DNA of 64,000 nt from JAJYSO01 sp964495935. Its GTDB lineage: Bacteria > Bacteroidota > Bacteroidia > Flavobacteriales > Flavobacteriaceae. The notes beneath the pieces were generated by a model. The model was given only the letters and a program-made list of their open reading frames with translations. It searched no databases and was not told the DNA's origin. The translations under genes and the position numbers were made by a program. This document shows positions 25,173-34,460 of this stretch, in pieces; position 1 is the first letter of the stretch, and each line of letters opens with the position of its first letter. The DNA lies in contig CAZBXQ010000006.1 of the NCBI GenBank assembly GCA_964495935.1, positions 1 to 64,000 on the forward strand, read 5' to 3'.

Positions 25173-26564
25173 ATGAGCAAATATGATGTTATTGTTTTAG
25201 GAAGTGGTCCGGGTGGATATGTGGCTGCCATTCGAGCGTCCCAACTCGGTCTCAAAACGGCCATAATTGAAAAGGAAAGTCTGGGGGGAATCTGTTTGAA
25301 CTGGGGCTGTATTCCCACTAAAGCCCTTCTTAAAAGCGCAGAAGTCTTTAATTATCTTAACCATGCCGAAGATTACGGATTAAAAGTAGAAAAAGCCGAA
25401 AAAGACTTTGGTGCCGTCATCCAACGAAGTCGCGGAGTAGCCAATACGATGAGTAAAGGAGTTCAATTCTTGATGAAAAAGAACAAGATTGAAGTTATCA
25501 TGGGCAGCGGCAAACTCAAAAAAGGGAAGAAAATTGAGGTTACCGATGATGACGGAAAAACCACCGAGCATCAAGCCGATCATATTATCATTGCTACCGG
25601 TGCCCGCTCCCGTGAATTACCGAGCCTAAAACAAGACGGAAAGAAAATTATAGGATACCGTCAGGCTTTGGCCTTGGAAAAATTACCGAAACGAATGCTC
25701 ATTGTAGGCTCCGGAGCCATCGGATCTGAATTTGCTCATTTCTATAATACCATGGGAACCGAAGTAACTCTTGTTGAATTCCAACCCCGGCTGGTGCCTG
25801 TGGAGGATGAAGAAGTATCCAAAGCCTTTGAACGATCTACCAAAAAAGCAGGAATCAAGGTGATGACCAATTCTTCGGTTGAAAGCGTGGATACCTCCGG
25901 CGATGTTTTAAAAGCCCAAGTAAAAACCAAAAAAGGTGAGAAAACGATCGAGACCGATATCGTACTTTCTGCAGTCGGAATCAAAAGTAATATCGAAAAT
26001 ATCGGTTTGGAGGAAGTCGGTATTAAAACCGATAAAGACAAAATTCAAGTCAACGAATGGTACCAAACCAATGTTCCCGGATATTATGCCATTGGGGATG
26101 CGGTTCCCGGGCAAGCACTGGCTCATGTAGCCTCGGCCGAAGGAATCCTGTGTATTGAAAAAATCAAAGGAATGCGTCCCGAGCCGCTCGATTATCAAAA
26201 TATTCCGGGATGTACCTTTACCACTCCCGAAATTGCCAGTGTCGGGATGACCGAAAAACAAGCCCAAGAAGCCGGATATGAAATTAAAGTCGGGAAATTC
26301 CCCTTTTCTGCTTCCGGGAAGGCCAATGCAGCAAACGCTAAAGATGGTTTTGTAAAAACTATTTTTGATGCGAAATACGGAGAGTGGCTGGGCTGTCACA
26401 TGATCGGTGCCGGCGTTACCGATATGATTGCAGAGGCTGTCGTAGGCCGTAAACTGGAGACCACCGCACAGGAAATCATGAAAGCGGTACACCCCCACCC
26501 GACGATGAGCGAGGCCGTCAAAGAATCTGTTGCCGATGCCTATGGGGAGGCCGTAGATATCTAA
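25173..26564 (+). CDS. lpdA: Dihydrolipoyl dehydrogenase
   Basis: This flavoprotein reoxidises lipoamide in 2-oxo acid dehydrogenase complexes. The 463-residue sequence has the FAD loop VLGSGPGGYVAAIRA, the redox disulfide in GGICLNWGCIPTK (the two cysteines five apart), the NAD loop VGSGAIGSEFA, and the catalytic His-Glu pair in HPHPTMSEAVKE. Its length is normal. It stands alone with its own terminator and is not next to other subunits. Confidence 0.96.
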   Translation: MSKYDVIVLGSGPGGYVAAIRASQLGLKTAIIEKESLGGICLNWGCIPTKALLKSAEVFNYLNHAEDYGLKVEKAEKDFGAVIQRSRGVANTMSKGVQFLMKKNKIEVIMGSGKLKKGKKIEVTDDDGKTTEHQADHIIIATGARSRELPSLKQDGKKIIGYRQALALEKLPKRMLIVGSGAIGSEFAHFYNTMGTEVTLVEFQPRLVPVEDEEVSKAFERSTKKAGIKVMTNSSVESVDTSGDVLKAQVKTKKGEKTIETDIVLSAVGIKSNIENIGLEEVGIKTDKDKIQVNEWYQTNVPGYYAIGDAVPGQALAHVASAEGILCIEKIKGMRPEPLDYQNIPGCTFTTPEIASVGMTEKQAQEAGYEIKVGKFPFSASGKANAANAKDGFVKTIFDAKYGEWLGCHMIGAGVTDMIAEAVVGRKLETTAQEIMKAVHPHPTMSEAVKESVADAYGEAVDI

Positions 26565-26610
26565 AAAGGGATTGATCAATCTCTTTTAAAAATAATAAAT
26601 CGTAGATAGA

Positions 26611-26647
26611 CCTTGAAGATTTTAAAAAAATCTTCAAGGTTTTTTTA
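26611..26647 (+). terminator. Intrinsic terminator of lpdA
   Basis: CCTTGAAGATTT and AAATCTTCAAGG form a perfect 12-bp stem with a short A-rich loop, followed by seven T. It lies about 46 bp after the lpdA stop. Confidence 0.92.
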
Positions 26648-26678
26648 TCCTTCCTCGGTTTTTAATTTCAACCGAATC

Positions 26679-26697
26679 GAGGTCATTTAAGCTTTTA
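26679..26697 (+). repeat. Partial copy of the TGAGGTCATTTAAACTTTTA repeat
   Basis: GAGGTCATTTAAGCTTTTA differs by one base from the core shared with copies at 29 kb, 30 kb and 52.8 kb. The sequence beyond the core does not match the longer copies. Confidence 0.5.
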
Positions 26698-26752
26698 GAT
26701 CTTTCGATGGATGAACTCTCGAAAAATGCATATCAAAAAATTATCTTTGATT

Positions 26753-28336
26753 TCATTGAAGGCTTTCAAAAAACACCATCTGCTCGCGATTTTGCTCAGG
26801 TTGAAGCTCAATCTCCCGCCCGATCTTCATCACCTGAACCGTCTCTTCCGGAGTACCGATGTTGGGTCGCCATTGAGGTAAGTCCGGGCCATTGGGATTT
26901 CCGGTTTTGATGAAATTAGCAAAATAGTCCTGCATATAAGCAGAAACCCGGTAGTCTATAGCTGTCCAAGGATACACTTTATTGGTTCGTAGATTTCCCA
27001 GAGCATATTCTATTTCCCAGGAATGCCCGGCTCCTTGTTCCCGCTTGACTTCATCATCGTTATAAGGGAAAGGCCGAGAGAGGTCAAAAATATAACGATA
27101 CGTTTTATTTCCGGATTGACGTTGATACTCCGACCATTTCCAAGTATTATAAGTGATAAAATCGGCACTGGCCAAAGCGGTAGCCGACTGTTTTACTTCC
27201 TCCACCGAATTACCGGGAAATATCTTAAATACCGCATCGGCTTTAGATTTGTATTTGGATTTCAAGACTTTGTAATAATTTGCGGGAAGTGGTTCTTTTT
27301 TCTTTAAAAAGGCAGAGTAGGACGCTTCTGCCGAGTTCCATCCTACCAATAGTGGGATTTGAGCTTGCTTTCCCGCTGCATAAATTGTAGAAGGCTTATG
27401 GGGGAAGAAATACCCATCAAGAGTCGGGGCAAAATAATCCAATCCTTTTTTAGTGATTTGCAGTAAACGGTCGGCAGGAACCTCCCGTAATTCTTTTAGG
27501 GAGGAAAAATTGTTTTTTCGGGCAAAAGAAACACCTCGTTTCTCGGCTCTTTGCAGAGCAATGGGTTTCAGATGAGAATATGCCAGAGCTCCGCTTTCTC
27601 CAATGGCTCCGGCCAGTAAATTTTTAGATAACGGAGAGGCCATAAGTGCCGAAACAGACATCGAACCAGCCGATTCTCCGCCAATCGTAATTTGTTCCGG
27701 ATTTCCGCCAAAAGCGGCAATATTATCGTGAACCCACTGGAGCGCAAAGGCCTGATCCAGGAACCCATAATTTCCGGAAGATCGATGAGGAGATTCCTGT
27801 GTCAATTCGGGATGGGCCAAAAACCCAAAAATCCCCAATCGGTAGTTTACCGTTACGACGACGATTCCTTTTTGGGCCAAAGCGGTTCCATCATAACGCC
27901 ATTCACTTCCATCGCCGGCGATAAAACCACCTCCATACAAGTAAACCAAGACGGGCAGGTTTTCGTCCGGGGCTTCCGCCGGGCTCCAAATATTAAGATA
28001 CAGGCAATCTTCACTCCGCCCTGTCGATCGGAAATTCATATCCGAAAATACCGGTTTCTGCATACATCGGGCGGCAAATTTCGTCGTCTTTTTCACACCA
28101 TCCCAAGGTTTTGTGGGTTGGGGTTCTTTCCAACGCAGGTCACCAACAGGAGGTTGAGCATAAGGAACACCAAAAAAGTTACGAATTCCGGAATTAACAT
28201 CCGTTATCCCCTGAATTTTGCCCGAATTGACAGTAACAATATTTTTGGCGAAGCGCGTATCTGCCACGGTTTGAGTAAATCCTAAAGAGGATGCGAAGAG
28301 TAAAAACAGAAAGGAGATATAATTGCTTTTCATCAT
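26753..28336 (-). CDS. Secreted type B carboxylesterase
   Basis: The 527-residue alpha/beta hydrolase has an N-terminal signal peptide (about residues 1-22). The nucleophile is S222 in the GESAG elbow, the oxyanion loop is GGG at 135-137, and the likely catalytic histidine is in GAGHSWEIEYALG. C91 and C111 correspond to the conserved first disulfide of the family. The product should be exported and hydrolyse an ester, possibly a plant or algal cell-wall ester or a xenobiotic. It forms a single-gene unit with no polysaccharide-degradation genes nearby. Confidence 0.9.
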   Translation of the reverse strand: MMKSNYISFLFLLFASSLGFTQTVADTRFAKNIVTVNSGKIQGITDVNSGIRNFFGVPYAQPPVGDLRWKEPQPTKPWDGVKKTTKFAARCMQKPVFSDMNFRSTGRSEDCLYLNIWSPAEAPDENLPVLVYLYGGGFIAGDGSEWRYDGTALAQKGIVVVTVNYRLGIFGFLAHPELTQESPHRSSGNYGFLDQAFALQWVHDNIAAFGGNPEQITIGGESAGSMSVSALMASPLSKNLLAGAIGESGALAYSHLKPIALQRAEKRGVSFARKNNFSSLKELREVPADRLLQITKKGLDYFAPTLDGYFFPHKPSTIYAAGKQAQIPLLVGWNSAEASYSAFLKKKEPLPANYYKVLKSKYKSKADAVFKIFPGNSVEEVKQSATALASADFITYNTWKWSEYQRQSGNKTYRYIFDLSRPFPYNDDEVKREQGAGHSWEIEYALGNLRTNKVYPWTAIDYRVSAYMQDYFANFIKTGNPNGPDLPQWRPNIGTPEETVQVMKIGREIELQPEQNREQMVFFESLQ

Positions 28337-29203
28337 GATTGTTGATTTCTAAAACCGAGAAACTCGAAAATCCTACCAAGACACCGAAAAACTCTTATTA
28401 AGCCTTTCCCGGTTTCTATATGCCAAGCCTAAAACTACCAAAACGAACTTGAACTACCTACGATCTCAGCAAATTTTCACAACTATAGAGATTTGGATCA
28501 ATGACCTTAACTCTTCATCCAAAATGCGTTCGCAAGATTGTAAAGCCTGATTTTAAACCCCATCCGAAGTCTTTCTAATATTTCTGTAAAACATTGAATC
28601 TAATGAAAATAATCCATAAGATTCGAAAAAAACATCTGGAAAGGCCTAATATTTTATATATATTATATTGATTATTAATAGGTTATAAAAATTTTATTAA
28701 TGCAAAAAGAATATGATGTAGCTCATATCTTATCTTGGAAGGAGAAACTCTCCTTAGCAGTTGGTTAAAGCTAAACTGCGACGAATATAGGCAGCGATTA
28801 TTCCGATATTGTAGTTGAATATCAGAGTTTATCTCTTGCTGTCTGCTTAAGCAGAAAAAAGATGGCAAAACCCGGGCTTGGTCCCATGTAAACATGTAAA
28901 AGAGTCTATTATCGTATTTCCGAAGGGAAAATGTGGCTGAAGCCTAAAATAAATTGTATAGTAATCCCATTGCTTTACTAATTGCTCGCGATCATAATCG
29001 TTTTTGAAAAGACTATAGGTATAGTTTTCAGCCCTATAAATGAAGATTTTCAAGATCCCTTCGAGTAATTTAAAAATTTAAACGACCTCAGGGGGACATC
29101 CCCAAAAATTTTCTACCCCTTCCCAAACCGAATTAACCCGCAGGTATGTATAACGACCGTTTTTAATCTCTTAATCCCTTCTTGATTCACGAAATATCAT
29201 ATA
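28337..29203. other. Long intergenic region with repeat fragments
   Basis: About 870 bp without a secure gene. A perfect 14-bp palindrome TCTGCTTAAGCAGA lies at 28842-28855. The stretch 28826-28893 resembles 52932-52995. A reverse copy of the TGAGGTCATTTAAACTTTTA core is at 29071-29090. Two minus-strand frames (28683-28895 and 28847-29053) show no familiar protein and overlap these repeats. Confidence 0.5.
29071..29090 (-). repeat. Copy of the TGAGGTCATTTAAACTTTTA repeat, reverse orientation
   Basis: Read on the minus strand it is TGAGGTCGTTTAAATTTTTA, two bases different from the copy at 52844. It lies about 110 bp downstream of the macro-domain gene. Confidence 0.5.
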
Positions 29204-29719
29204 TCAAGAAAGCCGCAAAAATTCTTCTTTATAAACGGCATAGTCAGAAATGCTGTAACATACAAATCTTACAGTTTTAATCTCGTGGTTTGTTGTTAAA
29301 AAATCCAAAACCGTTTTTAAGGCAATTTTTGTTGCTGCCCGGAGGGGATAGCCATAAACCCCGGTACTGATGGCTGGAAACGCTATACTTTTAATCCCGT
29401 GATCCCGAGCTATTGTTAACGAATTGAAGTAACACTTTTTCAATAATTCCGGTTCATTTTTTATCCCTCCATGCCATATCGGACCCACCGTATGAATTAC
29501 AAATTTTGCCGGAAGTTGATACCCATTAGTCAGTTTGGCCGCCCCTGTATCACATCCCCCCAATTTTCTACACTCCTCCAGCAACTCCGGTCCCGCCGCC
29601 CGATGAATAGCACCATCAACGCCTCCACCACCTAATAATGAAGAATTTGCTGCATTGACAACAGCTTCCGTTTTCTCATCGGTAATATCTCCCTGAATAA
29701 TTTCAATTTTATTTTTCAT
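29204..29719 (-). CDS. Macro-domain protein, probable O-acetyl-ADP-ribose deacetylase
   Basis: The 171-residue protein is a single macro domain: IEIIQGDITDEKTEAVVNAA with the adenine-binding aspartate and catalytic asparagine, SLLGGGGVDGAIHRAAG as the phosphate loop, and FPAISTGVYGYP as the second glycine-rich loop. The VDGAIH aspartate is characteristic of the YmdB/MacroD-type enzymes that remove ADP-ribose or its acetyl group. It is not linked to an ADP-ribosyltransferase gene. It is expected to be cytoplasmic. Confidence 0.9.
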   Translation of the reverse strand: MKNKIEIIQGDITDEKTEAVVNAANSSLLGGGGVDGAIHRAAGPELLEECRKLGGCDTGAAKLTNGYQLPAKFVIHTVGPIWHGGIKNEPELLKKCYFNSLTIARDHGIKSIAFPAISTGVYGYPLRAATKIALKTVLDFLTTNHEIKTVRFVCYSISDYAVYKEEFLRLS

Positions 29720-30160
29720 TTTTATTATATGATAAAATACTGTTAATTAGATATTTGTACTATATCAATTAAATTTTGAATTTAAGTATATAACTTTAAA
29801 ACCACAAATCAATATTTCCCGCTCCTCAATCAAAATTACAAATTCCTTCCAGATTTCATTATTTCCTTTGTCTTATCAACTGAGGTCATTTAAACTTTCA
29901 AAAATGGGCTGTAAAATGATCTTATTGCCCCATATTTAGTCTTTTTTTCGACCGTAGCTATGGCTATGCTCTACAAAAAAGCCGTCATCTGGAACAATAA
30001 TCTCTATTTTTCGCTTCAATTCTAAAAGTTTAAACCACCTCACTATTTAAAGGCTCTTTATACAAGACTATTTTTATTTCAGGTATCCTAATAAGTTAGA
30101 AATCAAACCCGCATTATGATCACGCCTTGGATTGTGTAAACCACAAAAACTTTTGATCTA
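29720..30160. other. Intergenic region holding a repeat element
   Basis: This 440-bp AT-rich spacer lies between divergent genes and holds the inverted-ended repeat at 29881-30042. No gene or consensus promoter was identified in the remainder. Confidence 0.4.
29881..30042. repeat. 162-bp element bounded by inverted TGAGGT...TTTAAACTTT ends
   Basis: The left end is TGAGGTCATTTAAACTTTCA and the right end, read inward, is TGAGGTGGTTTAAACTTTTA. The right-hand half on the minus strand matches 52844-52933 closely, including AAAAATAGAGATTATTGTT and CAGATGA. No clear target duplication is seen. It may be a small mobile element or a conserved palindromic unit. Confidence 0.55.
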
Positions 30161-30805
30161 ATGAAAACGCGATATTGTTTAATTCTGTTTCTGTTTTTAA
30201 TCCCTTATTTTTTAGGATCAGCCTATGGACAGGTTTTCGATGATGTAGAGGGTCGGTTCAGAGTTTCTATAGAACATGAGTTTGACAACGGAATCAAAGT
30301 CCGAGGAAGGTATAGTCATTATCTGGACCAACATATCAGTCATTATAAAAGGTCGGGGCTGGGGGTCAAGATCGATTACGATTATAAGATAAACTCCTGG
30401 CTGGAACCCGGAATAGATTATCGGTATCAATACAACGGGAAACAGGACTCACATGATATTCGTTACTCCATAACCGCCTGCCATGGTCTAAAAAATAATC
30501 TGAAATTGGAATATTCACTCAAACTCCAGCAAAAGATAGCTTCCGCCATCAAACCTGAATTTTATATACGAAATAAAATTGAACTGGGCTATGAAATCAT
30601 CAGACCATTATCCATTTTTATTTTTTCGGAAAACTATCAAATCATAGAAAAAGGACTGAGTTTTTCCACCCAGAAAAGCGGTTTGGAAGCGGAATATAAA
30701 ATGAATAAAAACAACGAACTGGAGTTTAAATTTGATATAAAAAACAAATCCACTCATCAAGATATCGCCCGAGTCACCTTCAATTATACCTATATTATAG
30801 AATAG
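30161..30805 (+). CDS. DUF2490-like outer-membrane protein
   Basis: The 214-residue product has a signal peptide (about residues 1-24, ending SAYGQ) and then alternating hydrophobic and polar residues typical of a beta-barrel, with recurring motifs such as GVKIDYDYKINSWLEPGIDY and a final YTYIIE strand. It resembles DUF2490 proteins of Bacteroidota, though somewhat short. The role is unknown. It stands alone and is preceded by a repeat-rich spacer. Confidence 0.6.
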   Translation: MKTRYCLILFLFLIPYFLGSAYGQVFDDVEGRFRVSIEHEFDNGIKVRGRYSHYLDQHISHYKRSGLGVKIDYDYKINSWLEPGIDYRYQYNGKQDSHDIRYSITACHGLKNNLKLEYSLKLQQKIASAIKPEFYIRNKIELGYEIIRPLSIFIFSENYQIIEKGLSFSTQKSGLEAEYKMNKNNELEFKFDIKNKSTHQDIARVTFNYTYIIE

Positions 30806-30896
30806 CGAGAAGATTCAAAGATTTGGCCTTGGAAACTTGCCTTGGAGCACAGTACCTCGACAGTTAAGGGTTGACATCATCGAGGAGTGCCCCCTA

Positions 30897-31424
30897 TTAC
30901 CGTTCCTTTTTTTCCATTCCTCGTTTTTCCTCTTTAAATAGATAAACCAGAAGCGTGGTCATAGGGAATACGAATAGCACAACTATTATCGGTATCGACC
31001 AAAACCCAAACTGACCGGAATGCCCATGAGCGATTTCAATAGTCCGCAAACTAATGATAAAGAAGATAAGAGCGATCAGGAGTTTTATATAACGGTTAAA
31101 ACGTGTGGCAATCGTGTAGTATCGGAAAGCATTCTTAGATGTAATGTTGACCGGGTAATTCATGCGATAAGGATAATGATTCAGAATAGTAATCCCAATA
31201 AACAACAGGGTTGCAATTGCAGGGAGTAAAAAAATCCGGCCTTTTACCCCCCATTTTGTGACTGCTCCCGTAAAATCGTAGTGAATGGGTATAAGTTCGG
31301 GGAGATCGGAAAAAGAAATTACCACCAATAACCAACTGGCCAACACTACCCCCCAACCGGCCACCTCCAAGCACTTATCCGGTTTCTGTGGAGGAATTCG
31401 CAAATGCGGTCTCTTTTCAGCCAT
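30897..31424 (-). CDS. DUF1648 membrane protein
   Basis: The 175-residue protein has four predicted membrane helices. The segment LIPIHYDFTGAVTKWG is the DUF1648 signature, seen also in SdpI-like proteins, after the first helix. The N-terminus is basic and cytoplasmic and the C-terminus ends in a charged tail. The function is unknown; SdpI relatives act in peptide-toxin immunity and signalling, but nothing here supports that role. It starts about 100 bp after the end of the TauE gene, on the same strand. Confidence 0.78.
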   Translation of the reverse strand: MAEKRPHLRIPPQKPDKCLEVAGWGVVLASWLLVVISFSDLPELIPIHYDFTGAVTKWGVKGRIFLLPAIATLLFIGITILNHYPYRMNYPVNITSKNAFRYYTIATRFNRYIKLLIALIFFIISLRTIEIAHGHSGQFGFWSIPIIVVLFVFPMTTLLVYLFKEEKRGMEKKER

Positions 31425-31524
31425 GAGGCTCTCTTTTAATTCAACTTCATTTATTTATAATCAAAATCTTCTCTAAAACTACTTATATTTTTATGGAATG
31501 AGCATTTATATTGAAAAAATATGA

Positions 31525-32364
31525 TTACCGCAACCCGGTTACCAAGTCTGTAAGGAAGTGAGCTTCAACTTTTCCTCCTTCCGTATAAAAAATAAAAATA
31601 GAAAGTATTAAAATCAAATATCCAAAGGCCAGCCGTAAAAATTTATTGCTCAATCGATCCTTGTAATGATTAGCTGCCAAAACGCCAACTAATGCGATGC
31701 TGGTATTACGAAGCAGGAAACCCCAGTCAATCTGTATAGAAGGATTAAAATCACCCAGAAATCCCAAAGTCGTTGTAATTCCAATAATCATCAGGGAAGT
31801 AGCAACGGCATTCTTCATCGGGACCTTATTGCTAAATACCAAAGCCGGGATAATCAAAAACCCGCCACCGGCTCCCACTAAACCCGTTACTAATCCCACT
31901 CCCGCTCCTTGAATAACAAGCAACTTGTAGTTATAAGAAGTGGGTAAAGTATCTCCCGGAGCATTTTTCCCCCACAACGATTTAAGAGCAGCCAACAACA
32001 TAATAAAGGCAAAAAACAACATGATCCCATTACTCTTAGTAATTGACAACTCTGACGTCTGGATGAGATATTGCGGTAAATAAGGTAATAGAAAGCGACG
32101 AACAGCAAATGTGACAACAAGACCGGGGATCGCAAAATAAAAACCCTGCCTATAAAGCACCAGCTTTTTACGCATGCTGTCAACTGCTGCCAACCAGTTG
32201 GAGGTTCCTACCAAAAACATGGAATAAGATGTCGCCAAGTAGGGATCCACCCCAAAAACATACACCAGTACGGGAACCGTCAAAATCGATCCTCCTCCCC
32301 CTAAAAGACTAAGAGTGACACCAATTAAAAAGAACAAAAGACTGCCAATAATCAGCGTAGCCAT
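31525..32364 (-). CDS. TauE/SafE-family permease
   Basis: The 279-residue protein has seven or eight membrane helices arranged as two related halves. Each half contains a glycine-rich segment: SLLGGGGSILTVPVLVYVFG near the start and GLVGAGGGFLIIPALVF in the middle. These are the TauE/SafE signatures of exporters or importers of sulfite, sulfoacetate and similar anions. The substrate is not determined. It shares orientation with the TonB receptor upstream and the DUF1648 gene downstream. Confidence 0.88.
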   Translation of the reverse strand: MATLIIGSLLFFLIGVTLSLLGGGGSILTVPVLVYVFGVDPYLATSYSMFLVGTSNWLAAVDSMRKKLVLYRQGFYFAIPGLVVTFAVRRFLLPYLPQYLIQTSELSITKSNGIMLFFAFIMLLAALKSLWGKNAPGDTLPTSYNYKLLVIQGAGVGLVTGLVGAGGGFLIIPALVFSNKVPMKNAVATSLMIIGITTTLGFLGDFNPSIQIDWGFLLRNTSIALVGVLAANHYKDRLSNKFLRLAFGYLILILSIFIFYTEGGKVEAHFLTDLVTGLR

Positions 32365-32385
32365 GAAAACTGTAATTTAATGCCG

Positions 32386-32393
32386 CAAAATTA
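32386..32393 (-). promoter_or_regulatory. Candidate -7 promoter box TAATTTTG for the TauE gene
   Basis: On the minus strand the box fits TAnnTTTG and ends 21 bp before the ATG at 32364. It indicates that the TauE gene can be transcribed separately from the TonB receptor gene. Confidence 0.45.
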
Positions 32394-32501
32394 CAGATAT
32401 ACTTTCATTTTTTGTAACTTATTATCATATATTGATCTTATTTCTTAAAATGAAGGTAAATGAATACTGTATAAAACTTTTCTTAAATCGGCGTATTCGG
32501 T

Positions 32502-34382
32502 TTATGCCCCCTTCTCCATTTTCCACCGGATGCCCATCCTAAACCATCGGGGCGGCATGGGAACAGCTCCTGCCTCTCGATAACTCGCATTCAGGATATT
32601 GGATACATCCATATAGATCTGAAATTTTTTAAACCCGTATTGCACGCGAGCATCCAAAAGATCATAACCGGAATTTAATTCCCGTTTTATCCACCGGTTT
32701 TGAACCTGTAAAGAAAGATTTTGATATGTATAATTAATGCCGGCAATAAACTGATGTTTTAAATTTTCCAAGATATATTTAGACTGTTGATCGGTAACCG
32801 TTTTCATATTTGGATGTAAATAATTATAACTGACTTTATATCCCATATTCTGTTGCGCCCCCAATTTAAAATCTTCCCGCAGCCGTAAATAAAGTCCGCG
32901 AACTCTATTATTCCCTAAATTGTAAGGGGAGTACGGAAGGTCTTCCGATTCCCGAACCCAATCAATAAATTTGGCAATATCCCGGTAAAAGTATCCGGTT
33001 TTGATCCTTCCGGCATTCATCATATACGTTACTGACACCTCATATTGCCATGCTTTCTCGGGGCGAAGATCCGGATTCCCAACGTTTCCGGGGGCCTGAT
33101 CGACATAGAGATCGGTAAATGATGGAAGACGCTGAGCCGTTCCCAGACTGGCGGCAAGCTTCCAACGCTTACCGGGGGTATAACCAAGATCCAGCCCGGG
33201 ATAAGTTTGCCAACCATAATCGGTATTATAATTCAAGTACGCACCGGCTGTCATCGACCATTGCCTACCAAACTCTCCTTTATATTCTACATAAAGGCCA
33301 TGGTTATCACGACTGTGCTGCCCGATATTGGAGCTGCTGATATGAGAAAAACGGGATTCCCATCCCATTCCGAAATCCCCTATCGCTGTCGTTATACTCG
33401 CATTCAATTCTGCCATAAAGGCGTTGGTGTAATGTAGCGATCGAGCATTTTTTAAATCGTATTTAAAATAGCGATAATCATCGGTATCATAACGATTGCT
33501 CAGTCTTGGCCGCAACGTGAAATTACCCCATCGGTGAGTCGAAGAAAGGCTCATTACAAAGGTTTCGCTAATTTCTTCGGCATCCTGATCTCCGGGAGGG
33601 GCATAAAAACCGTTAGCTCCATATCGATTATGCGCATATCCCGCCAAGGCTTGAATGGAATTCTGAACATCAAACCGGTATTTCCCGGTATAAAAAAAAC
33701 GAGAATTGTTTAATGCGGTATTATAGCGTTGTCCATTGTATAAATCCTGACTCAGGGCCAACAAATGACGTTGATTTTTACCGGCTAAATTTCCGGTTAA
33801 CTGAAGACTGCCGCCACCGTATATTCCGCTCTTTCCCTCTTCCTCCCGGGGTTTAAAACCGGATCCCATATTAAAGTCTGCCGTTACGTAGGAGGTCGCG
33901 CTTTTCTTGGTTACGATATTCACGGTGCCGGTAAGTGCATTCACCCCGTAAATCCGGGCCGCTGCCCCCCGTAAAACCTCGATGTGATCAATGGCCTTCA
34001 GGGGCACGGGAAGATTCATCATAAGATGGGCGGTTTGATCATCAATAAGCTTAATCCCGTCAATTAAAACCAATGTTTGCTCAAAAGACCCTCCGTCTAT
34101 ACTGATATCGGCCTGCCCTCCAAACGGTCCTCGTTGACGAATATCGACCCCGCCTACGTAGGCCAAAAGTGCATTTAAGGAATGAACGGGAAGTCGGGAA
34201 ATTTCAGCTGCCGATATCACCTGAATATCTCGGGCTAACTCGTTAAATGGTATTTTTAAACGATTTCCCTGAATGATGACCTCTTCCAAATCGTCAGTTT
34301 GCTCGAACTCTTGATGTTGTGCCCGAATTAAACTAAACGTCATTAAAAAGAGTACTACAGCTATTAAATATCTAAAAATCAT
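32502..34382 (-). CDS. TonB-dependent receptor, BtuB-like
   Basis: The outer-membrane protein of 626 residues has a signal peptide (to about residue 21), a TonB-box-like stretch DLEEVIIQGNR, and a plug domain with GGVDIRQRGPFGGQADISI, VLIDGIKLIDDQTAHL and RGAAARIYGVNALTGTVNI, closest to the BtuB group. A 22-strand barrel follows, ending in an aromatic strand (WFRMGIRWKME). The ligand is unknown, and no cobalamin riboswitch is visible upstream. The ATG at 34382 is preferred over a TTG 11 codons earlier. It diverges from a MocR-like regulator, which probably controls it. Confidence 0.88.
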   Translation of the reverse strand: MIFRYLIAVVLFLMTFSLIRAQHQEFEQTDDLEEVIIQGNRLKIPFNELARDIQVISAAEISRLPVHSLNALLAYVGGVDIRQRGPFGGQADISIDGGSFEQTLVLIDGIKLIDDQTAHLMMNLPVPLKAIDHIEVLRGAAARIYGVNALTGTVNIVTKKSATSYVTADFNMGSGFKPREEEGKSGIYGGGSLQLTGNLAGKNQRHLLALSQDLYNGQRYNTALNNSRFFYTGKYRFDVQNSIQALAGYAHNRYGANGFYAPPGDQDAEEISETFVMSLSSTHRWGNFTLRPRLSNRYDTDDYRYFKYDLKNARSLHYTNAFMAELNASITTAIGDFGMGWESRFSHISSSNIGQHSRDNHGLYVEYKGEFGRQWSMTAGAYLNYNTDYGWQTYPGLDLGYTPGKRWKLAASLGTAQRLPSFTDLYVDQAPGNVGNPDLRPEKAWQYEVSVTYMMNAGRIKTGYFYRDIAKFIDWVRESEDLPYSPYNLGNNRVRGLYLRLREDFKLGAQQNMGYKVSYNYLHPNMKTVTDQQSKYILENLKHQFIAGINYTYQNLSLQVQNRWIKRELNSGYDLLDARVQYGFKKFQIYMDVSNILNASYREAGAVPMPPRWFRMGIRWKMEKGA

Positions 34383-34400
34383 TATCAAAAAATATAGGAG

Positions 34401-34414
34401 TGTGCGTTTGCACA
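34401..34414. promoter_or_regulatory. Candidate operator TGTGC-N4-GCACA
   Basis: A perfect inverted repeat, TGTGCGTTTGCACA, lies in the 78-bp space between the divergent TonB receptor and MocR-like genes, where a shared regulator would be expected to bind. Confidence 0.45.
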
Positions 34415-34433
34415 AATATTCAACCTATTGTCT

Positions 34434-34441
34434 TACTTTTG
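34434..34441 (+). promoter_or_regulatory. Candidate -7 promoter box TACTTTTG for the MocR-like gene
   Basis: The box fits TAnnTTTG and ends 19 bp before the ATG at 34461. A TTTG lies 23 bases upstream, slightly beyond usual spacing and inside the candidate operator. Confidence 0.45.
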
Positions 34442-34460
34442 ATAGTCCGGTTTAAATATT

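Noticed and set aside
28683..29053. Two minus-strand frames in the 28-29 kb spacer
   Set aside because: They encode no recognisable domain, overlap the palindrome and repeat fragments, and lack promoter support.
32502..34460. Cobalamin riboswitch for the BtuB-like receptor
   Set aside because: The upstream spacer is only 78 bp and shows no B12-box-like conserved motif.
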